DNA of 36,343 nt from an uncultured Elusimicrobia bacterium (GTDB lineage Bacteria; Elusimicrobiota; Elusimicrobia; Elusimicrobiales; UBA9959), in contig CAIQNV010000079.1 in NCBI GenBank assembly GCA_903873295.1, forward strand, positions 1-36,343. The letters run 5' to 3'. Position numbers and translations under genes: made by a program. The notes under the pieces are model-generated. The model worked only from the letters and a program-made list of their open reading frames with translations, did not search any database and had not been told where the DNA came from. Shown here one piece after another: positions 1 to 6,238 of this stretch. Numbering within the stretch: position 1 is the first letter of the stretch; each line of letters begins with the position of its first letter.

Positions 1-118
1 GGCTTACGGTTTTCATGATTGGCAGTATTTTCGACTCAAAATACTTCGTACGTGCGGCAAACTGAAAAATGACTCATTTAAACAGGATTGAAGCACTGTT
101 TTCTCGACGTTCGTGCAC
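1..118. other. Possible end of an inserted element at the window edge
   Basis: These bases do not resemble the normal end of the adjacent barrel gene. The reading frame that enters from the right stops looking like a beta-barrel at about base 119 and ends at 78 after a short basic tail. The stretch contains a perfect 8-bp inverted repeat, AGTATTTT at 24-31 and AAAATACT at 38-45, with no run of T after it on either strand. One explanation is that an insertion sequence or other element lies to the left and has replaced the end of the gene. No transposase is visible, so this is inference. Confidence 0.3.
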
Positions 119-797
119 TGTAATTCCAGAAGTTCCATATAATCTCGTTGTTAGACATTATTAACTTGCTGTTTACCCCATCAACTTTTCCGCGCAGATC
201 CTTAATTTTTGCGCTGAACATGTATTTAAAATTCAATCCGGCCGACAAATTCTTGGTCAGGTAGTATTCCCCTCCGGCGGCTATATTGGGAACCACTTTA
301 TTTTTTTCAAAAACCCCGCTGGTGTCTGTCCCTGAAAATTGCATTTTATAGGTGGTTTTTAATGATAATAAATCGAAGCCGGCGCCGCCGAAAAAGGCGT
401 ACGGTTTATCATCAGACTTGATTTTAATATAGAATGAAGCCGGGATCGCCGTAGTGGTGTTCTCGATCTTGCGTGTCCCGTTCGTCCCGGAAAAAGAGAA
501 CTTTTCCTCTAGTTTAACTCCGGCGGCCTTTCCGAATCCGGCAGAAAGACCGTAGCTTAGGCCGGAATTAGGAGCGGTCTCATAGAAGAGATTAACGTCC
601 GGACTTAAAAGCCCTTGGGTTATCTTGGAGCTGCCAGAGGTGAAGCCGACCGTTTTCATGTAATTTGCTTCTTTTTGGTATTCTGCTGCGTCCATTTTCC
701 GGAAGCCGGCGTTAACTCCAACGCCCCAGCCGGCGTATGCCCTGAGCGGCAGCGAAAAGAGTAATAAAGCCAGCGCTAGTTTAACCAGTGATTTCAT
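78..797 (-). CDS. Outer-membrane beta-barrel family protein, C-terminus probably truncated
   Basis: Predicted exported protein of 239 residues: a basic start and a hydrophobic stretch end in an AYAG-like signal peptidase site near residue 23, followed by alternating aromatic/glycine strands typical of small 8-10-strand outer-membrane barrels. It is a clear paralog of the protein at 22578-23339: both share a block of the form NK(V/I)VP..(A/S)AGGE followed by a KNLS or KSLS strand. The paralog ends in a normal terminal strand (LRLYF near the end), whereas this copy ends in a basic, cysteine-containing tail lacking a barrel signature, so its last strands seem lost. The ribosome site AAGGGGGATAGT precedes ATG at 797. 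It is last in a minus-strand run with the genes at 839 and 1345. Substrate or role cannot be read from the sequence. Confidence 0.6.
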   Translation of the reverse strand: MKSLVKLALALLLFSLPLRAYAGWGVGVNAGFRKMDAAEYQKEANYMKTVGFTSGSSKITQGLLSPDVNLFYETAPNSGLSYGLSAGFGKAAGVKLEEKFSFSGTNGTRKIENTTTAIPASFYIKIKSDDKPYAFFGGAGFDLLSLKTTYKMQFSGTDTSGVFEKNKVVPNIAAGGEYYLTKNLSAGLNFKYMFSAKIKDLRGKVDGVNSKLIMSNNEIIWNFWNYSARTSRKQCFNPV

Positions 798-838
798 ACT
801 ATCCCCCTTATAAAGCTGGAATACTTTTGAGAGTCAAA

Positions 839-1333
839 TTAACGCGCTTTCCGCTTTTTTTTCTTAAATTCCAGTTTTTCTTTTTCAAATTTAAGCTTTT
901 CTTTCTCCAGCTCCAGCTGCTGCTTTTCAATATCCATATCCGATTCCGCGTCTAAAGTCTTTGCGCCCGGGGACTTCGAAACTCCCTGTTCCGTTTTTTC
1001 GGTCGGCAGGTTCTTTGCGATGATATTTTCCAGCCATTTGTCCTTGCCTCTTACCGTGATACTGGGGGTGCCCCCGCCGGCGCCATAAATAAATATCGGC
1101 AATACGGAATTTCCCCAGACGCTTCTGCTCTCGACTTTGATCACACCCTTCCTCTTGTCGGCTTCATAGATAACAAGTTTTTTTTCGGCGCAGAGGCCGG
1201 TTACGGCGCTTTTGAACACCGTGTTGTAGCTGTGGTTCGGATATGTCACCGTGCGCATATTTACGCAGCCGCCCAGGAAAGCGGCGGAGAAACCCAGTAG
1301 CGCGAAAGTCGTTAATTTATTTTTTAAAGTCAT
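839..1333 (-). CDS. Putative lipoprotein with charged coiled-coil tail
   Basis: A 164-residue protein with a lipobox (LGGC, Cys23) after a hydrophobic signal, so it is predicted to be lipid-anchored. Residues 24-100 contain no family I recognise. After a Ser/Gly-rich linker the last ~35 residues are a repetitive Glu/Lys heptad-like segment (EKEKLKFEKEKLEF), probably a single charged helix or coiled coil. GGGAGG stands 6-7 nt before ATG at 1333. It lies 11 bp after the stop of the 1345-2256 gene and 41 bp before the barrel gene, so the three are probably one transcript. It is AT-richer than most of the window. Function unknown. Confidence 0.6.
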   Translation of the reverse strand: MTLKNKLTTFALLGFSAAFLGGCVNMRTVTYPNHSYNTVFKSAVTGLCAEKKLVIYEADKRKGVIKVESRSVWGNSVLPIFIYGAGGGTPSITVRGKDKWLENIIAKNLPTEKTEQGVSKSPGAKTLDAESDMDIEKQQLELEKEKLKFEKEKLEFKKKKRKAR

Positions 1334-1344
1334 AAAATCCTCCC

Positions 1345-2256
1345 TTAAATGCCACAGATGGAGCGGAACTTATGCTGGAACCGTATGTGGAAAACCGTGG
1401 TCTTTATTTTCGTGCCGTCTTGGCCGCCGCTCTTTGAGTTCTTTATCGCCCCTCCGAGGCTCAGAGCGATCTTGCGGAGCTGGAAGTCGAAACCAGGCTG
1501 GGTCGCTATCGGAGTGGACTTTATGCTTGTAGAGGTGGTGGAGTTCATCGCCTCCGTGTAAATGGCCGATATTGTCGTTTTCGTAGTTCCTCCTAATTCC
1601 TGCGAGAAATCGACATAGGGGACGAACTTGAAATATTCACCCAGGTTGATGCCGGCCTGGATACCCGCCTGCCAGCCGTACATGAGGACGCTGGTAGTCA
1701 TCCGCATCGTGTCGGTTACTTCTACATAATGCGGCGTATAAATGTAACCGTAATAGGGGATATAGGTGGCGTCATAGTAGCTCAGCCACTGGGTTTTGAA
1801 GGACAGCGAGCCTGACGTTACGCTCCCGGTGAGATGCGGGCCGAAATAGAAAGGCAGGCTGAAATCATCCTCTTCGTTGCCCTTGAGGTCAAAATACCAG
1901 TTGGGCTGGATGCCCAATCCCATTCCTCCCAGGGTAAAGCTGGAGTTGTCCCCGTTGCCCATATCGAATTTTCCCGTGCCCAGGATCAGCTGCACGTTCG
2001 TGCCAAGGCTGAAACCTCCGCTGTCCCACTTCTTCACCGCGCGGCCGGTACCGTAGTTAAGGACGTTAAACTTGAAATCGCCCATCTTCATGCCGATGTA
2101 GTCCCAGCTGGTGTCCGTCTTCACATCTACGGAGCGAAGGTTCAGTATGGCGAAAGGCGGCGGAGCGAACTGGAATCCTTTATCGCCCGCTTCGGCCTTC
2201 CCGGCAACGGAAAAGACGATCGCCGTTAAAAGTAACGGTAAAACTTTTTTACGCAT
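1345..2256 (-). CDS. Exported outer-membrane-type protein of unknown function
   Basis: Protein of 303 residues with a clear signal peptide (MRKKVLPLLLTAIVFSVAGKAEA). The mature part is rich in Gly, Tyr, Phe and alternating polar/hydrophobic segments, with repeated short strands such as WYFDLKG and GIQAGINLGEYFKFVPYVDFS, which suggests a beta-barrel. It does not match the barrel family of 78-797 closely by eye. GGGGGAAC precedes ATG at 2256. It is the first gene of the three-gene minus-strand run and is transcribed from the AT-rich divergent region at 2257-2344. Function unknown; a structural or porin-like role is inference. Confidence 0.55.
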   Translation of the reverse strand: MRKKVLPLLLTAIVFSVAGKAEAGDKGFQFAPPPFAILNLRSVDVKTDTSWDYIGMKMGDFKFNVLNYGTGRAVKKWDSGGFSLGTNVQLILGTGKFDMGNGDNSSFTLGGMGLGIQPNWYFDLKGNEEDDFSLPFYFGPHLTGSVTSGSLSFKTQWLSYYDATYIPYYGYIYTPHYVEVTDTMRMTTSVLMYGWQAGIQAGINLGEYFKFVPYVDFSQELGGTTKTTISAIYTEAMNSTTSTSIKSTPIATQPGFDFQLRKIALSLGGAIKNSKSGGQDGTKIKTTVFHIRFQHKFRSICGI

Positions 2257-2344
2257 AATGTGGTTCCCCCTGCAACTATAAGGACTAGCTAATTTATATT
2301 ATAATAATAGGATTGTTTACGCAATAAAATTAATAAGGGGGAAT
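2257..2344. promoter_or_regulatory. Divergent AT-rich promoter region
   Basis: This 88-bp gap separates divergent genes starting at 2256 (minus) and 2345 (plus). Its centre (about 2290-2310) is almost pure A/T and offers TATAAT-like hexamers on both strands. On the minus strand TTGCGT followed 17 bp later by TAATAT is a plausible pair; on the plus strand only the -10 is convincing. Each gene has its own GGGGG ribosome site at the edge of the gap. Confidence 0.45.
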
Positions 2345-2962
2345 ATGCGTGTTTGCAATATCCTTTTAGCGCTCTTCTTCGCGGCTTTGGCCGGCTGTGC
2401 CGCTGCAGCGCCGTCCTCCGTGAGGCATACCTCGCCTTTTCCTTCCGCTATCGCCCTGCTCCCGTTCGAGAATCAATCCCTCGACCTCCGGGCGCCCGAG
2501 ATCCTCAGGGAGCTCCTGGATACCTATCTCTCGGCGTCAAGATTTAATATTATCGACGTCAAGGAGGCGGAGGAAAAGCTTCACGGCCTCGGGATCTCGG
2601 AAGGCGGCCAGCTCAACGCCGTCACGCCGCAAAAACTGGGGAGCCTCCTTGAGGCCGACGCGCTGCTTTACGGCGAGATAGAAACCTTCAATAACGCGAA
2701 CATCGGCGTGTACGCCTCGCGCACAGTGAAAGTGACCCTGCGGCTTGTGGACGCTAAAACCGGAGCGACGCTGTGGGAAACCGGGAAAAGTAAGGTTAAC
2801 TCCCAGCTGGGCCTCTCAAAAGCGGCCGCCAAGGATATTTTGCTAAAGGGCTACGCGAACAAGGCCGTGGAAAATATCGCGGACAACCCTTTATACCCGG
2901 AATCAGAAGATGTTGCCCGCCAGTTGGTCAGGGAGTTGGGCAAAGCCCGGCGTGATTGGTGA
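2345..2962 (+). CDS. GNA1162/DUF799-like lipoprotein
   Basis: Protein of 205 residues with lipobox LAGC (Cys18). The mature part follows the GNA1162/DUF799 layout, which is related in fold to CsgG and TolB N-domains: a first strand of the type IALLPFENQS, a helix with LRELLDTYL, then ADALLYGEI and VTLRLVDAKTGATLWETG. Such proteins are periplasm-facing lipoproteins, often with assembly or secretion systems. Start chosen at ATG 2345 with AAGGGGGAAT immediately upstream. A GC-rich hairpin follows the stop codon directly. No partner genes sit next to it, so its precise role is open. The lipoprotein at 16893-17525 has the same strand pattern and may be a distant relative. Confidence 0.75.
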   Translation: MRVCNILLALFFAALAGCAAAAPSSVRHTSPFPSAIALLPFENQSLDLRAPEILRELLDTYLSASRFNIIDVKEAEEKLHGLGISEGGQLNAVTPQKLGSLLEADALLYGEIETFNNANIGVYASRTVKVTLRLVDAKTGATLWETGKSKVNSQLGLSKAAAKDILLKGYANKAVENIADNPLYPESEDVARQLVRELGKARRDW

Positions 2963-2980
2963 GGCGGATCTCGATCCGCC
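2963..2980 (+). terminator. Hairpin directly after the lipoprotein stop codon
   Basis: GGCGGATC and GATCCGCC form a perfect 8-bp inverted repeat with a 2-nt centre, starting one base after the TGA at 2960-2962. No U-run follows, so it may stabilise the 3' end rather than terminate by the intrinsic mechanism. Confidence 0.4.
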
Positions 2981-3034
2981 GTCCCTGCTGACCTCCGCCT
3001 GTTGAAAAAATCTCAAAAATAGCGAAAACGAACG

Positions 3035-3070
3035 CGACACGCCCTTGTCGGGGTCGTCTGCTATGCTATT
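3035..3070 (+). repeat. Dispersed promoter-like repeat, copy 1
   Basis: Bases 3035-3070 match 8472-8507 at 34 of 36 positions; the last 29 bases are identical. The unit contains a CGACA/TGTCG hairpin and ends in an extended -10-like TGCTATGCT. Copy 2 lies just ahead of radC. Copy 1 instead points into the 3' end of the metallo-hydrolase gene (3108-4097, minus strand), so a transcript from it would be antisense to that gene. Confidence 0.7.
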
Positions 3071-3107
3071 AGTGCGGGAGAGGACGGCTTTTATGAGAAA
3101 CGCGGCT

Positions 3108-4097
3108 TTATTCAGCGGAAAGCTCGGCCGGCTCGGAGGAACCGGTTACGGAAAATTCCTGCGTGTCGTCGAGGTCCGTGCGGAAAACCTGCGCACCGGC
3201 GGCTATAAGGCGGTCCAGCGTGCCCTGAGTGGGGTGGCCATAATTATTTTTGCCCACCTCGATATAGGCTCTGGCTGGCTTTACGGCGTCCAGGAAGATC
3301 TGGCTGGTGGAGTACTTGCTCCCGTGATGGCCGACCTTAAGCACGTCGGCTTTGAGCTCGGGCCCGTAGCGCTGTACCAGAGAGGCTTCAACGTCCTCCT
3401 GCATATCGCCGGTGAAAAGAAGGGAGGAGCCGCGGTAGGTGAGCTTGAGGGTTATGGAGCAGTCATTAATAAGGCCGCCGACGGAACTGGCCACAGGCTC
3501 GGAGCAGGCGTTGAAAACCTTAACCGAAAGGCCGGGCGCGCTCCAGTCAAGCTGGTCGCCGGCTGCGGGATAAATAGTGGTCGTCCCCTGGTTCGCGACC
3601 TGGGCGCGGAGGGTATCGTCGCCGGTAGCGCCCGTATTATCCATGCGGGTGTCGTAAAAATTGCCGACGGTCATAGTGGAAAAGACGTACTGCAGGCCGT
3701 TGTAATGGTCGCTGTGGGGGTGCGTGAGCACTACATTGTCTATCTTGGTCACTTTTTTATCGGAAAGGAACTTGGCCAGAGGGCCGGTGGCGGACTTGGA
3801 GGGGCCGCCGTCAATAAGGGCGTTTTTACCGCCGGGCAGCTCCAGATAGATGGAATCTCCCTGGCCGACATTAATGAAGTAAACGTTAAGGCCGGGGGCC
3901 AGGGTGTAAAGCGTGGCGTTTTGAGGAGGGGGGGCGAGAGGTACTTCAAAGGCGGGGGCGGCGGTCTTAAGCTGGTACAAAGCCTGCGCGTTAAGCCGGC
4001 CGGGGGCAAAATGGAATACGGCTGATAAAAAAATGGCGGCTGAAAATACGGCTCTGAGGATCATGGGTGCTGGAGAGTTCTTAAGCATGTTGCGCAT
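3108..4097 (-). CDS. Secreted ComEC/Rec2-type metallo-beta-lactamase-fold hydrolase
   Basis: About 329 residues: an N-terminal signal or anchor, then a metallo-beta-lactamase fold of the type found as the C-terminal domain of ComEC. Visible motifs are INVGQGDS (near residue 75), the metal-binding HPHSDH at about 126-131, LLFTGDMQ, and KVGHHGSKYSTS followed by YGHP. The ComEC membrane core is absent, so this is a free-standing exported hydrolase. Known relatives cleave phosphodiesters such as nucleic acid, but the substrate here is not shown. Start placed at ATG 4097, where GGGAGG lies 5 nt upstream; the in-frame GTG at 4101-4103 overlaps that ribosome site and is less likely. The leader can fold over the ribosome site (see 4098-4162). 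Confidence 0.8.
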   Translation of the reverse strand: MRNMLKNSPAPMILRAVFSAAIFLSAVFHFAPGRLNAQALYQLKTAAPAFEVPLAPPPQNATLYTLAPGLNVYFINVGQGDSIYLELPGGKNALIDGGPSKSATGPLAKFLSDKKVTKIDNVVLTHPHSDHYNGLQYVFSTMTVGNFYDTRMDNTGATGDDTLRAQVANQGTTTIYPAAGDQLDWSAPGLSVKVFNACSEPVASSVGGLINDCSITLKLTYRGSSLLFTGDMQEDVEASLVQRYGPELKADVLKVGHHGSKYSTSQIFLDAVKPARAYIEVGKNNYGHPTQGTLDRLIAAGAQVFRTDLDDTQEFSVTGSSEPAELSAE

Positions 4098-4162
4098 ATC
4101 CACCTCCCGGTACAGCGGTGCAGCTTGCCGTGGTGAATCCGGATTGCGGTCCGGAGGTGGAT
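4098..4162 (-). promoter_or_regulatory. Inverted repeat that can mask the ribosome site of the metallo-hydrolase
   Basis: On the minus-strand transcript the leader contains ATCCACCTCC (4162-4153), and 45 nt further on the exact complement GGAGGTGGAT (4107-4098), which is the ribosome site running up to the ATG at 4097. The 10 pairs are perfect and two more GC pairs follow after one bulged G. If the stem forms, translation start would be occluded. The loop contains its own smaller hairpin (ATCCGG/TCCGGA). Confidence 0.5.
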
Positions 4163-4231
4163 GCTCCCCGGCCGATTCCGGGGATTACACAGTAGCTATA
4201 TACACTTTACAGTCAACATTGATTTTCCTCA

Positions 4232-4273
4232 AGGGCCAAAGGGCCTAGGCGCATATAGGCCTAAAGACCTATA
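4232..4273. repeat. Two near-palindromic motif copies in a divergent region
   Basis: AGGGCCAAAGGGCCTAGG (4232-4249) and TAGGCCTAAAGACCTATA (4256-4273) are two copies of a roughly symmetrical AGGNCCnAAGRCCT-like motif, offset by 24 bases. They lie between the start of the metallo-hydrolase (minus) and the helicase (plus). Similar sites occur at 11952-11969 and 11976-11992. They could be operators for a dimeric regulator. Confidence 0.35.
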
Positions 4274-4377
4274 CGAATTACTGTGTTAACGTTTGTGCAC
4301 GCAGATACTCCGCTATTCGCGCAGGCGACGGTGCTGCCGCGCGCTGGTGCGCCTAAATGGTAAAATCGAGGTCAGAC

Positions 4378-5955
4378 ATGCCTGAAGAAACAGAGATAGA
4401 ATTTAACGAGCAGTTCTCGAAAGCCCTGCATTTGCTGCAGCACGGCAGCCATAACGTCTTTGTAACTGGCAAAGCCGGGACGGGCAAAAGCACGCTGCTG
4501 CGCTATTTCCGCGCCCATACCGCCAAAAAAATAGTGGTGCTGGCCCCCACCGGGGTGGCCGCTCTTAACGTGGCTGGGGAGACCATCCATTCCTTTTTTC
4601 GCTTCAAGCCCGGCACTACGCCCGACAAAGTAAGAAGGGCCCGCAAGAAGGACGCCGAAATTTATAAAGAGCTGGCCGCCATAGTTATAGACGAGGCTTC
4701 CATGGTAAGGGCCGATCTGCTGGACTGCGTGGACGCCTTCATGCGCCTGAACGGGCGCGAGCCGGGGCGGCCCTTCGGCGGGGCGCAGCTTATACTTTTC
4801 GGCGACCTGTACCAGCTGCCGCCGGTGGTCACCGGCGCCGAGCGCGAGCTGTTCTCCACTTATTACCCGGGGCCTTATTTCTTTAATTCCAAAGTTTTCG
4901 GAGAGGCCGGCATCGAATATCTGGAGCTGGAAAAGATCTACCGCCAGAAGGACCAGGGCTTTATAGAGATACTGAACGCGATAAGGAATAACCGCATAAG
5001 CGACGCCCAGCTGGCTCAGCTTAACCGCCGCGTGGGCGCCGATGTCGAAACGGAGGGCCGCGGTCTCATCGTGCGCCTGCTCACCACCAACGCCGACGCG
5101 GCTGAGATCAACAACGAGCGCCTGCGCTCCATCGACGGGCGCTCGCATATCTATAAGGCGGAAACCTCCGGGCAGTTCACGCGCGATTCCTATCCGGCCG
5201 ACGACGAGCTGCACCTTAAGGCCGGGGCGCAGGTGATGCTGCTGAACAACGATCCCAAAGGCCGCTGGGTGAACGGAACTATGGCTGCGGTGCAGGATAT
5301 CATGCGAGGCCTGCCCGGCGAGGCCGATATGATCCATGTGCGCCTGGCGGACGGCTCGGTGGAGCCGGTGGAGCAGCACGCCTGGGAGCTTTTTCATTTC
5401 TCCTTCGACGCCGAGGCGAAGAAGATAAAGACCGAGACCGCCGGCACTTTTAAGCAGTATCCGCTAAAGCTGGCCTGGGGCATAACCATACATAAAAGCC
5501 AGGGCAAGACTTTCGAGCGGGCGGTAATAGACCTGGGCCGCCGGGTCTTTGCCGCCGGGCAGACCTACGTGGCGCTCAGCCGCTGCACGGCGCTGGAGGG
5601 GCTGTCGCTGGCGCGTGAGGTCCGGCCCGAGGATGTGCGGACCGACTGGCGCATAGTGCGCTATGTCACCGGCCACCAGTACGGAACCAGCGAACTGGCT
5701 ATGCCGCTGGAGGAAAAGGTCAAACTGATAGAGCAGGCCATAAAGGACGGCAGCTGCCTCGAGATGACCTACCTTAAAGCGCGCGACGAAAAAAGCCGCC
5801 GCACCGTAAGGCCGCTGTCGGTGGGCGACTGCAAATACAATACTGTAACCTTCAAGGGTCTGGAGGCGCATTGTCTTAAGCGGGGTGAGAAGCGAATGTT
5901 CCGGGTGGACCGGATCCTGGAATTAAAAATTGTTCCGCCGCCGCAAATAAAATAG
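4378..5955 (+). CDS. PIF1-family DNA helicase with C-terminal WYL-like domain
   Basis: Superfamily 1B helicase of about 525 residues. Seen in order: Walker A GKAGTGKST (near 30-38), motif Ia APTGVAALNV, Walker B VIDEAS (about 103-108), GDLYQLPPV (motif III), and the C-terminal motifs TIHKSQGKTF and YVALSR. Relatives unwind DNA 5' to 3' and act on stalled forks, G-quadruplexes or Okazaki ends. After the helicase core the last ~70 residues (about 455-525) look like a WYL domain: LEMTYLKARDEKSRRTVRPL, then a segment with FKGLEAHC and MFRVDRILEL. The start at 4378 is favoured over the in-frame ATG 4357 because GAGGTCAGAC precedes it and a TAAAAT box overlaps the upstream ATG. It is a single-gene unit ending convergently with 5996-6238. 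Confidence 0.85.
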   Translation: MPEETEIEFNEQFSKALHLLQHGSHNVFVTGKAGTGKSTLLRYFRAHTAKKIVVLAPTGVAALNVAGETIHSFFRFKPGTTPDKVRRARKKDAEIYKELAAIVIDEASMVRADLLDCVDAFMRLNGREPGRPFGGAQLILFGDLYQLPPVVTGAERELFSTYYPGPYFFNSKVFGEAGIEYLELEKIYRQKDQGFIEILNAIRNNRISDAQLAQLNRRVGADVETEGRGLIVRLLTTNADAAEINNERLRSIDGRSHIYKAETSGQFTRDSYPADDELHLKAGAQVMLLNNDPKGRWVNGTMAAVQDIMRGLPGEADMIHVRLADGSVEPVEQHAWELFHFSFDAEAKKIKTETAGTFKQYPLKLAWGITIHKSQGKTFERAVIDLGRRVFAAGQTYVALSRCTALEGLSLAREVRPEDVRTDWRIVRYVTGHQYGTSELAMPLEEKVKLIEQAIKDGSCLEMTYLKARDEKSRRTVRPLSVGDCKYNTVTFKGLEAHCLKRGEKRMFRVDRILELKIVPPPQIK

Positions 5956-5974
5956 CGCGGTTTCCCGCGCTATT
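5951..5974. terminator. Convergent hairpin overlapping the helicase stop codon
   Basis: AATAGCGCGG and CCGCGCTATT form a perfect 10-bp stem around TTTC. The TAG stop of the helicase (5953-5955) is inside the left arm. The site lies between convergent genes and could serve both; no long U-tract follows. Confidence 0.55.
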
Positions 5975-5995
5975 ACCCGCTGCCGAGATCCTTTC

Positions 5996-6238
5996 CTAGA
6001 TCCAGCCCAGCATATTTATTCCCGCCACTATCATGAAGAGTATTCCCAGGATGCCGCCCCAGAACAGGAAGTTCCCGGCCAGGCGGCCCATTTTTTGAGC
6101 CCCGGTCGGGACCGCCGGTTCAGCACCTTCCTGCGCCGCCGGGGAGAACTTGCGCCGCAAGGCGAGCCCGGCCGCCAGCGGGGCGAAAGAAACGCCCAGC
6201 AGCAGAACGACTTCAAGCGCCACATTAAAATCCGTCAT
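5996..6238 (-). CDS. Small two-helix membrane protein coupled to the caspase-fold gene
   Basis: An 80-residue protein with two predicted transmembrane helices, at about 8-27 (ALEVVLLLGVSFAPLAAGLA) and 55-77 (FLFWGGILGILFMIVAGIN), joined by a basic then Ala/Pro-rich loop. Its ATG (6238-6236) overlaps the TGA (6237-6235) of the upstream gene as ATGA, so translation is probably coupled. No family recognised. The coupling suggests a partner role for the exported protein encoded just before, for example as an anchor, inhibitor or export helper; that is inference. Ends in front of the 5951-5974 hairpin. Confidence 0.6.
   Translation of the reverse strand: MTDFNVALEVVLLLGVSFAPLAAGLALRRKFSPAAQEGAEPAVPTGAQKMGRLAGNFLFWGGILGILFMIVAGINMLGWI

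Noticed and set aside
1..45. Intrinsic terminator from the 24-45 hairpin
   Set aside because: Neither strand has a T-run after the stem, so terminator activity cannot be supported.
3045..4025. Long open frame on the plus strand opposite the metallo-hydrolase
   Set aside because: It is the antisense shadow of a clear ComEC-type hydrolase, and its composition (Gly/Val/Ala-rich, no family) fits an artefact.
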